Source: JBHHUI01 sp965248775 (GTDB lineage: Bacteria > Chloroflexota > Anaerolineae > Anaerolineales > JBHHUI01). Taken from it: 64,000 nucleotides of DNA. A program made the position numbers and the translations under genes. Positions 9,284 through 18,311 of this stretch are shown here, in pieces. The stretch spans positions 1,922,001 through 1,986,000 of the forward strand of contig OZ252150.1 in NCBI GenBank assembly GCA_965248775.1, in the 5' to 3' direction. Under the pieces are notes generated by a model. That model did no database searches and was not told where the DNA came from. It was given only the letters and a program-made list of their open reading frames with translations. The first letter of the stretch is position 1; the number at the start of each line of letters is the position of its first letter.

Positions 9284-10942
9284 TTGACTGCTGCAGCCCC
9301 TCACGAAGTTCGCGCCCCGCGTGGCACCCAACTCAATTGCAAATCTTGGCTCACCGAAGCACCCTACCGCATGTTGCAAAACAACCTGGACCCGGAAGTT
9401 GCCGAGCGCCCCGACGACCTTGTCGTCTATGGCGGTCGTGGCCAGGCCGCCCGCGATTGGGAAAGCTTCGAAGCGATTTTGGCGACGTTGCGCGAGATGG
9501 AGGACGACGAAACATTGCTCGTGCAATCCGGCAAGCCGGTGGTTGTCTTCCACACGCATGTCGATGCACCACGCGTTCTCATCGCCAATTCCAATCTTGT
9601 GCCGCATTGGGCTACGCAGCAGCACTTAGACGAGTTGGCAGCACAGGGTCTCATCATGTACGGTCAGATGACAGCCGGCTCGTGGATTTATATCGGCACG
9701 CAAGGCATTCTGCAAGGCACCTATGAAACCCTTGGTTCTCTCGCGCAGCTGAAAGGTTGGGGCTCACTCAAAGGCAAGTTCGTGCTCACCGCCGGACTCG
9801 GTGGCATGGGCGGCGCCCAACCGCTGGCGATTACCATGAATGATGGCGTTGGCCTCGTCGTTGAAGTCGACCGCGACCGTGCGCAGCGGCGCCTCGAACA
9901 CCGCTACGTGGATATGGTCGTTGACGAACTCGAAGAAGCCATGACACTTGTCGAGCAGGCCCGCGACGCCGGGCAGCCGCTTTCTGTCGGGCTGATTGGT
10001 AACGCCGCCGAAGTGTTTTACGAACTATCCGAAAAAGGTGTCGTTCCAGATGTTGTCACCGACCAAACTTCCGCACACGACGTGATGAGCTACGTACCGC
10101 ATGGCATGCCACTGGCCGAGGCCAATGCCCTGCGAGAGTCTGATCCGGAAGGTTATGCCGAACGGTCGATGCAATCCATGGCGCAGCATGTGCGCTCCAT
10201 GCTCACTTTTCAACGGGCCGGTGCCGAGGTATTCGATTACGGCAACAATTTACGCCAGCGCGCTTATGACGTAGGTGTCACGGACGCATTCGAATTCCCA
10301 GGCTTTGTACCCGCTTACATACGGCCGCTCTTTTGCGAAGGCAAGGGCCCCTTCCGCTGGGTCGCGCTCTCGGGAGACCCCGAAGATATTTACAAGACCG
10401 ACGAAGCCGTGAAAGAGCTGTTCCCCGAGGACGCCCATCTACATCGCTGGCTCATGCTGGCAAAGGAGCGCATTCAATTCCAGGGTTTGCCTGCGCGCAT
10501 TTGCTGGCTAGGATATGGCGAGCGCGCCCGCGCCGGGCTTAAATTCAATGAAATGGTCGCCAGCGGAGAGTTATCGGCGCCGATCGTCATCGGTCGTGAT
10601 CATCTCGACTCTGGCTCGGTCGCCTCCCCTAATCGGGAAACGGAGGGAATGCGGGACGGCACGGATGCCGTCAGCGATTGGCCCCTATTGAATGCAATGA
10701 TCAACGCCGTCAACGGCGCGACCTGGGTTTCGTTCCACCACGGTGGTGGCGTGGGAATTGGCTTCAGCCAGCACGCCGGGCAAGTGATCGTCGCAGACGG
10801 CACTAACGACGCAGCCCGCCGTTTGGAACGCGTGCTGACGGTTGATCCCGGCATGGGAGTTGTCCGGCACGCAGATGCGGGCTACCCCGAAGCAATTGCC
10901 GCCGCGAACCGCCATGGAATAAAGATGCCGATGCTCTCGTGA
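9284..10942 (+). CDS. hutU: Urocanate hydratase (urocanase)
   Basis: The 552-residue protein shows the full urocanase pattern: APRGTQLNCKSWLTEAPYRM at the N-terminus, GGRGQAARDWESF near 47, TAGLGGMGGAQPLA near 165, DQTSAHD near 256 and the conserved active-site region FHHGGGVGIGFSQHAGQV near 483. Urocanase uses tightly bound NAD to hydrate urocanate to 4-imidazolone-5-propionate, the second step of histidine breakdown, in the cytosol. The start is TTG with GGAG 8 bases upstream. hutI follows three genes later, in the pathway order. No hutH (histidine ammonia-lyase) is present in the window. Confidence 0.97.
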   Translation: MTAAAPHEVRAPRGTQLNCKSWLTEAPYRMLQNNLDPEVAERPDDLVVYGGRGQAARDWESFEAILATLREMEDDETLLVQSGKPVVVFHTHVDAPRVLIANSNLVPHWATQQHLDELAAQGLIMYGQMTAGSWIYIGTQGILQGTYETLGSLAQLKGWGSLKGKFVLTAGLGGMGGAQPLAITMNDGVGLVVEVDRDRAQRRLEHRYVDMVVDELEEAMTLVEQARDAGQPLSVGLIGNAAEVFYELSEKGVVPDVVTDQTSAHDVMSYVPHGMPLAEANALRESDPEGYAERSMQSMAQHVRSMLTFQRAGAEVFDYGNNLRQRAYDVGVTDAFEFPGFVPAYIRPLFCEGKGPFRWVALSGDPEDIYKTDEAVKELFPEDAHLHRWLMLAKERIQFQGLPARICWLGYGERARAGLKFNEMVASGELSAPIVIGRDHLDSGSVASPNRETEGMRDGTDAVSDWPLLNAMINAVNGATWVSFHHGGGVGIGFSQHAGQVIVADGTNDAARRLERVLTVDPGMGVVRHADAGYPEAIAAANRHGIKMPMLS

Positions 10943-10964
10943 GGCTCGGAGTGGAGAACAAAAA

Positions 10965-11435
10965 ATGAGCAACAAACGCCGCATTGTTGCGGAGATGCGC
11001 CGAGAAGTGACACCCGAGCAATATCGCCAAATACGCCACGAGTGGATCATACACTCCAAAGCCGAAGACGCGCGCGATATTCCCGGCCTGATGTCTACCC
11101 TCACAGAGGATTGTGTCTACGAACTCGCCCAGGATGGCGTGCAGTGGCATGGCAAGGAAGGCGCAACCCGTTTCTACACAGAACTCCTGACAGCCTTCCC
11201 GGACATTCATTTTGATCTACAAAATATCATCATCGGCCCACAAGGTGTATTTGAGGAAGCGCATGTCACGGGAACTCATGCAGCCGATTGGCTCGACTAC
11301 ACTGCTCAAGGCCAGCCGGTCGAGTTTGATGTCAACATTCTCTTCCCCTGGGATGATGAGAAGAAGAAATTCAGCGGTGAACGCATCTATGTCTTCGGTC
11401 TTGAGGATTCTTTGCGGTCCGCCGACGGAAAGTGA
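10965..11435 (+). CDS. SnoaL-like polyketide cyclase / NTF2-fold protein
   Basis: 156 residues with the NTF2-like cone-fold layout of the SnoaL family: an N-terminal helix, then DIPGLMSTLTEDCVYEL, a long helix with ATRFYTELLTAFPDIHFDLQNIIIG, and strands ending in ERIYVFGL. Such proteins are small enzymes or ligand-binding cytosolic proteins. It sits between hutU and hutI with short gaps and overlaps the cupin gene by 4 bp, so it is translationally coupled. A side role in imidazolonepropionate handling is possible but unproven. Confidence 0.7.
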   Translation: MSNKRRIVAEMRREVTPEQYRQIRHEWIIHSKAEDARDIPGLMSTLTEDCVYELAQDGVQWHGKEGATRFYTELLTAFPDIHFDLQNIIIGPQGVFEEAHVTGTHAADWLDYTAQGQPVEFDVNILFPWDDEKKKFSGERIYVFGLEDSLRSADGK

Positions 11436-11773
11436 GTAACAATTCTATGTCAGTATTTATAGACTATCGAGATCACGTTGGCTCGAATCCGGACAAGTAT
11501 TTCAAATCCACACTGCAACAAAGCGACAAACTGTTACTCGGGTTGAACTGCCTCGAGCCCGGACAAGTGCAGGCGCTACACGCCCATGCAGATCAAGACA
11601 AGTTTTATCATGTACTCGAAGGTCAAGGACGCTTCACAGTCGGCGAAGAAACGAGTTCAGTCGGTCCCGGCCAAACAGTTTGGGCACCGGCGGGCGTCCC
11701 GCATGGAGTCACGAATGATGGCGACGTGCGACTCGTAGTGCTGGTCGGCATCGCGCCCGCTCCCGGTAAATAA
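11432..11773 (+). CDS. Cupin-domain protein
   Basis: 113 residues from GTG overlapping the previous stop (ATG at 11447 is an alternative). The two cupin motifs are visible: PGQVQALHAHADQDKFYHVLEGQG (near 38-61), with His-x-His and a downstream Glu, and PGQTVWAPAGVPHGVTN (near 75-91), with the second His. A single-domain cupin of this size often binds a divalent metal. Its function in the hut cluster is unknown. Confidence 0.8.
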   Translation: MSNNSMSVFIDYRDHVGSNPDKYFKSTLQQSDKLLLGLNCLEPGQVQALHAHADQDKFYHVLEGQGRFTVGEETSSVGPGQTVWAPAGVPHGVTNDGDVRLVVLVGIAPAPGK

Positions 11774-11776
11774 TCT

Positions 11777-13046
11777 GTGCAAATCGACCTGCTCATTCAC
11801 TCTGCCAACCAACTGCTCACATTGGCCGGCGGTGCGCAACGCGGTGATGAATTGGGCAGCCTCGGCATTATCGAAGACGGCGCCGTCGCTATACACGCAG
11901 GGGATATCGTTGCAGTCGGAACGACTTCGGAGCTAAAGGCCACTTACTCCGCCGACAAATCGCTGGACGCAAGCGGGCGCCTCATCATGCCCGGGTTCGT
12001 GGATCCGCATACGCATCTTATCTGGGCTGGAGATCGCGCGGCCGAATTTGAGATGCGCATTGCCGGGGCCTCCTATATGGAGATCATGCAGGCCGGCGGG
12101 GGCATCGTCTCGACAGTGAAGCAGACGCGCTCCGCAAGTATGGATGATCTGGTGGCGCAATCGCTGCCACGTCTGACACGCGCCCTCCGCAATGGCACAA
12201 CGACGATGGAAGCGAAGACAGGCTATGGCTTAGAAACGCAAGCCGAATTGCGAGCCCTGCAGTCGATCCTGGAATTGGACGCGGCGCAGCCCCTTGATCT
12301 GGTTCCCACCCACCTGGGCGCGCATGCCATCCCCGGAATTTGAGTCCCATGCGGACGGCTTTACCTCCCTCATCTGTACGGAAATGCTACCCAAGACGGC
12401 AGAATGGTGGCAAGCACATGCGCCCGAAAAGACCCTACCCTTTGTGGATGTCTTTTGCGAGGAAGGTGCGTTCTCGCTCGCCCAAAGTCGCCGCGTGTTG
12501 GAGACTGCCAGGGATCTGGGCTTCCCGCTCAAAATACATGCCGACGAATTTAACGGCCTTGGTGGAACGCTGATGGCAGTTGAGTTGGGCGCGACTTCCG
12601 CCGATCACTTGGTGCAAACGCCTGATGTTGACATTCAAGCACTGGGACGTTCGGACACGGTCGCTGTGGGTCTCCCATGCACACCTTTCGGCCTGGCCGA
12701 ACGCGAGTACACCCCTGCAGAAAAGATTATCGCCGCTGGCGGGGAACTCGCGCTTGCAACTGATATGAACCCCGGGGGTGCCTGGTGCGATAGCATGCAA
12801 TTTGTCATTGCCATCGCCTGTCGCTATATGCGCCTGACTCCCGCACAGGCAATTGCGGCTGCAACGATTAACGGCGCTGCAGCAATCGGACGTGCTGACC
12901 GCATCGGGAGCATCGAAGACGGCAAACAGGCGGACATGCTGATACTTGACCTGCCGGAATACCGTCACCTGGGGTACCGCTATGGCTCTAATCACGTCCA
13001 CACTGTTGTCAAGAACGGACACGTGGTTGCAGAGACAATGAACTGA
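11777..13046 (+). pseudogene. hutI: Imidazolonepropionase, frameshifted
   Basis: The first part, from GTG at 11777, encodes an amidohydrolase with PGFVDPHTHLIWAGDRAAEF (metal-binding HxH) and the HutI signature GGGIVSTVKQTR and TTMEAKTGYGL, up to THLGAHAIP. The frame then breaks at a CCCC run (about 12331-12334) and meets TGA. The remaining half continues in another frame to 13046: FESHADGFTSLICTEMLP, FCEEGAFSLAQSR, KIHADEF, and the C-terminal ALATDMNPG and adenine-deaminase-like tail. The total of 1270 bp is one base over a multiple of three. HutI hydrolyses imidazolonepropionate to formiminoglutamate. With this lesion the histidine pathway is probably broken, unless the shift is a sequencing error. 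Confidence 0.88.
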
Positions 13047-13052
13047 GCTATT

Positions 13053-13427
13053 GTGCTACCTTCAATTCCAGAGATTCAAATTAAACGAATCTACGAACCG
13101 CCTGACACGAACGATGGGCAGCGTATTCTGGTTGACCGCCTCTGGCCACGTGGCAAGTCAAAAGAAGCCGCCCAGATTGCATTTTGGTCGAAGGAAATCG
13201 CACCGTCGAACGCGCTGCGAAAGTGGTACGACCATGACCATGCAAAGTGGCATGAGTTTCGCCAACGTTACTTTGCGGAGTTGGATGCCACGCCGGATGC
13301 AGTTGAAGAATTGCTGGCCCGGCTCGACAGTGCCACAGTGACCTTCCTGTTCAGTTCGCGGGAAGAAGATTTGAACAACGCAGCCGCCCTGAAAGAGTAC
13401 GTCGAGCGGAAACTCCAAAATACCTAA
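13053..13427 (+). CDS. DUF488 family protein
   Basis: 124 residues starting with GTG. DUF488 hallmarks are RIYEPPDTNDGQRILVDRLWPRG near 12-34, ALRKWYDHDHAKWHEF near 55, and a C-terminal TVTFLFSSREEDLNNAAAL strand-helix. The family is small, cytosolic and of unknown function. It lies 7 bp after hutI and 35 bp before the aminotransferase, so it seems to be part of the same transcript. Confidence 0.85.
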   Translation: MLPSIPEIQIKRIYEPPDTNDGQRILVDRLWPRGKSKEAAQIAFWSKEIAPSNALRKWYDHDHAKWHEFRQRYFAELDATPDAVEELLARLDSATVTFLFSSREEDLNNAAALKEYVERKLQNT

Positions 13428-13461
13428 ATCGGGCTTGCCACTCAAGAGAAGTAATTAACTG

Positions 13462-14622
13462 ATGTCCTTCCAACCAGCAGATAGAGTCTCATCCTTCGGC
13501 GCGACCATCTTCGCCGAAATAGGGAAGCTGGCCTCAGAGTACGATGCACTCAGATTGTCGACAGGATATCCGGATTCTGATGGCCCTCCGGAAGCCATCG
13601 AAGCGGCTGCCCAAGCAATGCGGGCTGGCCACAATCAATACGCCCCGACACTCGGAGAGCCGATTCTGCGCGAGGCGCTCGCCGAACACGCGCAACGCTT
13701 CTACGGTCAACGGTTAGATCCTGATACCGAAATTGCAGTCACAAACGGAGCGGCGGAAGCGCTTTATTCAATTTGCGCCGGTCTCATTAATCCCGGCGAC
13801 GAAGTCATCATTATCGAACCGTATTTCGATGTCTATGTACCTGATGTACTCATGGCTGGCGGCGTACCACGCTATGTTCCGCTACGTCCTCCTCATTGGG
13901 AGCTCAACCTGGACGAACTGGAATCTGCATTCAATGCACGCACACGCGCCATCATTGTAAATACACCACACAATCCAACAGGCAAAGTTTTTGGTCGTTG
14001 GCTGCTGGAAAGGATTGCTGATCTCTGCCAGAAGTGGAATGTGATCGCCATCGCCGATGAAGTCTACGAGCATTTGGTCTATCCGGGTGCGACTCACATC
14101 CGGCTTGCCACCCTGCCCGGCATGTTCGAGCGCACAATTACCATAAGCAGCGCCAGTAAAACATTCAGCTTCACTGGTTGGCGAATCGGCTGGGCGCTCG
14201 GACCGTCTGACCTAATCACTGCCTTGCGCTTGGCGCATCAGTACATCATCGACTGTTCCGCAACGCCGATGCAATACGGAATCGCAGCCGCATTAAGATT
14301 GCCGAACTCCTATTTTGATCAATACGTAAATGCTTACAGTGCGCGGCGCACACTCCTGCTGACTGCCTTAAAGAACTCCGGCTTGGAGGCTCTCGCACCT
14401 GAAGGCGGATATTTCATCCTTGCGGGTATCGAAGCACTCGGCTTTGATGATGATGTCGAATTCTGCCGTTATCTAATCCGCGAGGTGGGCGCCGCCACTA
14501 TTCCACCATCCGCGTTCTTCAGCAAAGAACATCGCCATCTCGGCCAAAAATATATTCGCTTCGCATATTGTAAAACCCTCGAACTTTTGGAACAGGCCGG
14601 CAAACGCTTGCTTGCATTGTAG
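13462..14622 (+). CDS. PLP-dependent class I/II aminotransferase
   Basis: 386 residues of fold-type I aminotransferase. Visible features are QYAPTLGEPILREALAEH (near 54), EIAVTNGAAEALYSICAGL (near 92), the substrate-binding NTPHNPTGKV (near 170), DEVYEHLVY with the PLP-ring Asp (near 200), and the Schiff-base lysine in SSASKTFSFTGWRIGW (near 231). The order best fits the methionine/kynurenine aminotransferase subgroup (YbdL, KAT-like). It would transfer an amino group between an amino acid and a keto acid in the cytosol. Specificity cannot be fixed by eye. Confidence 0.9.
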   Translation: MSFQPADRVSSFGATIFAEIGKLASEYDALRLSTGYPDSDGPPEAIEAAAQAMRAGHNQYAPTLGEPILREALAEHAQRFYGQRLDPDTEIAVTNGAAEALYSICAGLINPGDEVIIIEPYFDVYVPDVLMAGGVPRYVPLRPPHWELNLDELESAFNARTRAIIVNTPHNPTGKVFGRWLLERIADLCQKWNVIAIADEVYEHLVYPGATHIRLATLPGMFERTITISSASKTFSFTGWRIGWALGPSDLITALRLAHQYIIDCSATPMQYGIAAALRLPNSYFDQYVNAYSARRTLLLTALKNSGLEALAPEGGYFILAGIEALGFDDDVEFCRYLIREVGAATIPPSAFFSKEHRHLGQKYIRFAYCKTLELLEQAGKRLLAL

Positions 14623-14674
14623 AGATCACTGAATCGCAATTTAGGATTCAACTAGAAGTTTCGTGTTAGCCGCA

Positions 14675-14711
14675 AGGTGCCTGGCATATGGGCGCTAAGT
14701 GCCAGGCACCT
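14675..14711 (+). terminator. Strong hairpin after aminotransferase gene
   Basis: AGGTGCCTGGCA and TGCCAGGCACCT form a perfect 12-bp stem around a 13-base loop, 52 bp after the aminotransferase stop. The following sequence is TAAAAGC, not a good U-tract, so it may be a weak or factor-aided terminator or an mRNA-stabilising hairpin. Confidence 0.5.
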
Positions 14712-14772
14712 AAAAGCGGACTATCTTCGTTTAGAATCAGGAAGAAGCTTCGATTTTCAAAAGGATAATCTA

Positions 14773-15135
14773 TTGAATGGATTCACACCTGCCCCGGTAA
14801 AACCAAATATCGGGATTGACCTACTTCAAAAGGTTGATATCCGTGTTGGAACGATCAAAGACGTCAGAGACGTATTAGGATCAGACAAACTCGTGAGACT
14901 CAACGTAGACTTTGGCGATCATACCCGTACGATTTTTGTGGGCATGAAACAAGAGCGTACTGATCCGACCGAAATTAAAGGTCAGCAGGCACTTTTTGTC
15001 GTCAACCTGGAACCACGTAAAATGATGGGCGAGCTATCCGAAGGGATGCTCCTCGATATCGGTTACGAAGATGGTCTCACCCGTGTGCTCGCCGTCCCGG
15101 AAAAGGACATTCCCGCCGGTGTACGCGCCGGTTAA
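14773..15135 (+). CDS. tRNA-binding domain protein (CsaA / Trbp111-like OB fold)
   Basis: About 120 residues with the tRNA-binding OB fold known from the methionyl-tRNA synthetase C-terminus, CsaA and Trbp111: VDIRVGTIKDVRDVLGSDKLVRLNVDFG near 20-47, IFVGMKQERTDP, and NLEPRKMMGELSEGMLLD. The open frame reaches upstream to 14677 through a hairpin. The TTG at 14773 is preferred because AAGGA lies 8 bases before it and the family domain starts soon after. It would bind tRNA elbows or act as a small chaperone. It ends 15 bp before ettA. Confidence 0.8.
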   Translation: MNGFTPAPVKPNIGIDLLQKVDIRVGTIKDVRDVLGSDKLVRLNVDFGDHTRTIFVGMKQERTDPTEIKGQQALFVVNLEPRKMMGELSEGMLLDIGYEDGLTRVLAVPEKDIPAGVRAG

Positions 15136-15150
15136 ACTGGAGGAAGAAAT

Positions 15151-16824
15151 TTGAACGACCAGCAAGTTATTTATTCGATGGTGCGCGTCGGACGCGTACA
15201 TCCACCACAGCAGCAAGTTTTGCGCGACATCTCACTCGGATTTTATTACGGCGCGAAGATCGGCGTTCTTGGACTGAATGGCGCGGGGAAGAGCAGCTTG
15301 CTGCAAATCATGGCCGGGCGCGACGATGGCTACTCCGGCGAGACTATTCTCTCCAAAGGCTATACCGTAGACATGCTGGAACAGGAGCCGATTCTCGATC
15401 CAGACAAGTCCGTCAAACAGGTTGTGGAAGAATCTGTACAAGCTTTGGTAGACATGCTCGCTAAATTTGAAGCCGTCAACGCACAGTTCGCGGAACCGGA
15501 TGCCGACTTCGACGCATTGATCGCTGAACAGTCACGTCTGCAGGAGGCCTTGGACCAGCAGGACGCCTGGACACTCGATTCGCGTTTGGATATGGCTATG
15601 AATGCATTGCGCTGTCCACCGCCGGACACACCTATCGAAGTCCTTTCCGGTGGAGAGCGTCGCCGTGTGGCACTTTGCCGTTTGTTGTTGCAACAGCCGG
15701 ACATTCTGCTGCTGGACGAGCCCACCAATCATCTCGACGCCGAATCGGGTGCGTGGCTGGAGCGCCATTTACAGCAATACAAAGGAACGGTCATCGCCGT
15801 CACCCATGACCGTTATTTCCTCGACAATGTTGCTGCATGGATTCTCGAACTGGATCGCGGGCATGGCATCCCCTGGCGCGGGAATTATTCATCCTGGCTG
15901 GAGCAGAAAAAAGATCGACTCTCGCGTGAGGAGAAGGCGGAAAGCAAACGCCAGAAGACGCTCGAACGAGAATTGGATTGGATCCGCATGAGCCCCAAAG
16001 CCCGACAAACCAAAGGCAAAGCGCGTGTCAATGCCTATGAGAAACTTCACAGCCAGGAGTACGAAACCCGGCGCGAAAAATTGGAAATCTATATCCCGCC
16101 CGGACCCCGTCTTGGAGATCTCGTCATCGAATTTGAGGGCGTCACGAAGTCATTCGACAACCGCCTGCTCTTCGAGGATCTGTCCTTTTCAATCCCACCC
16201 GGAAGTATCGTCGGCATCATCGGGCCTAACGGGGCGGGCAAGACGACAATACTACGTATGATCATCGGCACCGAAATTCCGGACGTGGGAAAGATTAAGA
16301 TCGGACAAACCGTAGAACTCGCCTATGTGGATCAGAGCCGCGCTACACTGGAGGGTGAGAACTCCGTTTGGCAGGAGATTTCAGGCGGTGCGGATCACCT
16401 CTCATTAGGCAATCGCAAGATCAACTCCCGTGCTTTTGTCGCTAGTTTCAATTTCCTGGGCGCCGATCAGCAGAAGACCGTCGGCAACCTCTCCGGCGGC
16501 GAGCGCAATCGCGTCCATCTCGCGAAAGTCCTCACGCAGGGGGCGAACCTGATTCTGTTAGACGAGCCGACGAACGATCTGGACGTCAACACATTGCGGG
16601 CACTCGAAGATGCCCTCGAAGCATTCGCCGGCTGTGCTGTAGTTGTGAGCCATGACCGTTGGTTCCTCGACCGAGTGACCACGCACATGTTGGCGTTTGA
16701 AAGTGACAGCGAAGTACGCTGGTACGATGGCACATACTCTGAATACGAAGCCGACCGACGACGCAGAATAGGGGCGGAAGCCGATACCCCCACCCGCATC
16801 AAATATCGGAAACTGACACTCTAG
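15151..16824 (+). CDS. ettA: Energy-dependent translational throttle protein EttA (ABC-F ATPase)
   Basis: 557 residues with two ABC domains and no membrane segments. Domain 1 has GLNGAGKSSL (Walker A near 41), LSGGERRRVAL (signature near 165) and LLLDEPTNHLDA (Walker B). The EttA arm and P-site tRNA interaction linker follow (SREEKAESKRQKTLERELDW, then SPKARQTKGKAR). Domain 2 has GPNGAGKTTIL (near 355), LSGGERNRVHLAK and LLDEPTNDLDVNTLRALE. EttA binds the ribosomal E site and gates the first elongation cycle in response to ADP/ATP. The start is TTG with GGAGG 7 bases upstream. Length matches E. coli EttA (555). Confidence 0.95.
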   Translation: MNDQQVIYSMVRVGRVHPPQQQVLRDISLGFYYGAKIGVLGLNGAGKSSLLQIMAGRDDGYSGETILSKGYTVDMLEQEPILDPDKSVKQVVEESVQALVDMLAKFEAVNAQFAEPDADFDALIAEQSRLQEALDQQDAWTLDSRLDMAMNALRCPPPDTPIEVLSGGERRRVALCRLLLQQPDILLLDEPTNHLDAESGAWLERHLQQYKGTVIAVTHDRYFLDNVAAWILELDRGHGIPWRGNYSSWLEQKKDRLSREEKAESKRQKTLERELDWIRMSPKARQTKGKARVNAYEKLHSQEYETRREKLEIYIPPGPRLGDLVIEFEGVTKSFDNRLLFEDLSFSIPPGSIVGIIGPNGAGKTTILRMIIGTEIPDVGKIKIGQTVELAYVDQSRATLEGENSVWQEISGGADHLSLGNRKINSRAFVASFNFLGADQQKTVGNLSGGERNRVHLAKVLTQGANLILLDEPTNDLDVNTLRALEDALEAFAGCAVVVSHDRWFLDRVTTHMLAFESDSEVRWYDGTYSEYEADRRRRIGAEADTPTRIKYRKLTL

Positions 16825-16897
16825 CGCAGTAAGAACTCAATAGATCTTAAAGGAAGTAAGCATCAGAGAAATACAGGATAGAAAAACTTTGTCCGCT

Positions 16898-16977
16898 AGA
16901 AGCTTCGCTTTTACCTTTCACAACGAAAACCGAAGCAAAACCAGTTTGTGCGGCTCGAGGCCAAAAGCGAAGCTTCT
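16898..16977. repeat. Inverted repeat, copy 1 of AGAAGCTTCGCTTTT pair
   Basis: AGAAGCTTCGCTTTT (16898-16912) is exactly complementary to AAAAGCGAAGCTTCT (16963-16977), around a 50-base centre. The same arms recur at 59818-59878 around a different 31-base centre. It lies 74 bp after ettA and can act as a large-loop terminator, or it is a small dispersed repeat. Confidence 0.65.
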
Positions 16978-17020
16978 CACCTGAAAGAAATTACTCGAAC
17001 TTAGTTCATGGTGTACTCAA

Positions 17021-17308
17021 ATGTCCAACAAAAAAATCATAACTTTGCACCCCATGGGTAAACAAGGGGTGAACATCAGCAAAGCCAAATATGAAGTTGT
17101 AGCAGAGGCCATTCGTGCCTCACTCGCTTCCGGGAATGAGATGTCATTTAAGAAATTTAATGTCGACGTTGGAGAACAATTGGAGGGCACCTTCAATGAC
17201 TCTATTGGCTGGTATTTCACTTCTGTAAAACTCGATCTGGAAGCGCGGGGCGTCCTTGAGCGCGTAGCCGCATCGAAACAACAACGCATCCGTCTCTCTG
17301 CAACCTGA
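17021..17308 (+). CDS. DUF6958-like small protein
   Basis: 95 residues starting MSNKKIITLHPMGKQGVNIS, followed by KYEVVAEAIRASL, FNDSIGWYFTSVKLDLEARGVLER and a basic tail. The pattern TLHPxGKxGVNI plus SWYxxxVKLDLEARGxIER is that of the small DUF6958 family. It is predicted to be an alpha/beta winged-helix-like cytosolic protein of unknown role. It ends 3 bp before the rRNA methyltransferase and is probably cotranscribed with it. Confidence 0.65.
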   Translation: MSNKKIITLHPMGKQGVNISKAKYEVVAEAIRASLASGNEMSFKKFNVDVGEQLEGTFNDSIGWYFTSVKLDLEARGVLERVAASKQQRIRLSAT

Positions 17309-17311
17309 GGC

Positions 17312-18070
17312 GTGTCTGTTTCCGGGGAGGACACCATCCTGCTGGAAGGACATATCTCTATTGCTGCTGTCCTCGAGGGCGGTACTCGCCCAGTCTATGA
17401 ACTTTTTGCTCTAAAAGAGACATCGAATCGCGCCGTCCGGCGAGTAATACAGCAGGCCAAAGCCCGGGGAATTTCTGTGCGCCATGAAAACGCCGACGAA
17501 ATCGCTGCCCGCGCCGGTGGCTCATCCCATGGCGGCCTGCTCGCGGTCGCCGGACCGCGCACCTTTGTAGATGCCACAGAATTGGCGAAAGTCGATAATC
17601 CGTTTATTGTGATGTTGGATGGAGTGGAAGACCCTTTTAACTTCGGGCAGGCTGTGCGCGCCCTTTATGCCGCCGGTGCGTCGGCCCTGGTCGTGCGTCC
17701 ACGCAACTGGTTCACAGCAGCTGCGATTGTTGCACGCGCTTCGGCGGGTGCCTCAGAACGCATCGCCACAACCATTGTGGCTTCGGCTCTCGAAGCGGCT
17801 GAAATATTTCGAAAAAGTGGCATTGTCGTCGCCTGCACTGCACAGCAAGCCGCAGTCCCCCTGCACGAGTGTGATCTGTCAATACCGGTCTTCCTTCTCA
17901 TCGGAGGAGAACGGCGCGGCGTTACACGCTCCTTCCGTGAGCAAGCCGATCTACTTGTCAACATTCCATATGGACGCAGTTTTCGGCAATCGCTGGGTAC
18001 AGCGGCCTCCGCGGCAGTAATCGGCTTTGAAGTGCTTCGGCAGCGCAATGCCGGAATTTTACGAACTTGA
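17312..18070 (+). CDS. TrmH/RlmB-type SPOUT rRNA 2'-O-methyltransferase
   Basis: 252 residues from GTG at 17312. The N-terminal part is the L30e-like substrate-binding domain (VYELFALKETSN to GGSSHGGLLAVAG). The SpoU motifs follow: motif 1 MLDGVEDPFNFGQAVRALYAAGAS (near 107), motif 2 FLLIGGERRGVTRSF (near 197) and motif 3 VNIPYGRSFRQSLGTAASAAVIGFEVLRQ (near 214) in pieces. It would methylate a ribose in rRNA or tRNA using S-adenosylmethionine. A diverged copy of its last 50 codons occurs at 24320-24472. Confidence 0.9.
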   Translation: MSVSGEDTILLEGHISIAAVLEGGTRPVYELFALKETSNRAVRRVIQQAKARGISVRHENADEIAARAGGSSHGGLLAVAGPRTFVDATELAKVDNPFIVMLDGVEDPFNFGQAVRALYAAGASALVVRPRNWFTAAAIVARASAGASERIATTIVASALEAAEIFRKSGIVVACTAQQAAVPLHECDLSIPVFLLIGGERRGVTRSFREQADLLVNIPYGRSFRQSLGTAASAAVIGFEVLRQRNAGILRT

Positions 18071-18169
18071 AGATGGACCTACATATCAATCGGCGCTGAC
18101 TAGAACGCTTCAGCGTAAAATCGCGATCCAAAATTCCAGCAACCAAAAGTCCCAAATCATGGTGGGTCC

Positions 18170-18311
18170 CTACGAAGATGTGCTGCGGGTGCAACGAAAT
18201 CCGATGTCACTGTGGGAGTAGGACGGATCGTCTCCGAGACGGCTGGCGGCGCGCACTACGTTGAAATCACCGCTAAACGAGCCGCCACGTCTTATCTTTG
18301 CATCGCCTGAG
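18170..18311 (-). pseudogene. C-terminal end of caspase-FGE gene, separated by IS701-like element
   Basis: On the minus strand, starting directly at the IS edge, the frame reads GDAKIRRGGSF, VVRAASRLGDDPSYSHSDIGFRCTRS and stops at TAG (18170-18172). RxGGSF and DIGFRC are the two closing motifs of formylglycine-enzyme-like domains. It joins in frame to GPTS at the other side of the IS once the 5-bp duplication is removed. The RGGSW/GFR core therefore survives in DNA but cannot be translated with its own domain. Confidence 0.85.

Noticed and set aside
14677..14772. N-terminal extension of the tRNA-binding protein to 14677
   Set aside because: It would read through the 14675-14711 hairpin and gives non-conserved residues; TTG at 14773 has a better-placed AAGGA.
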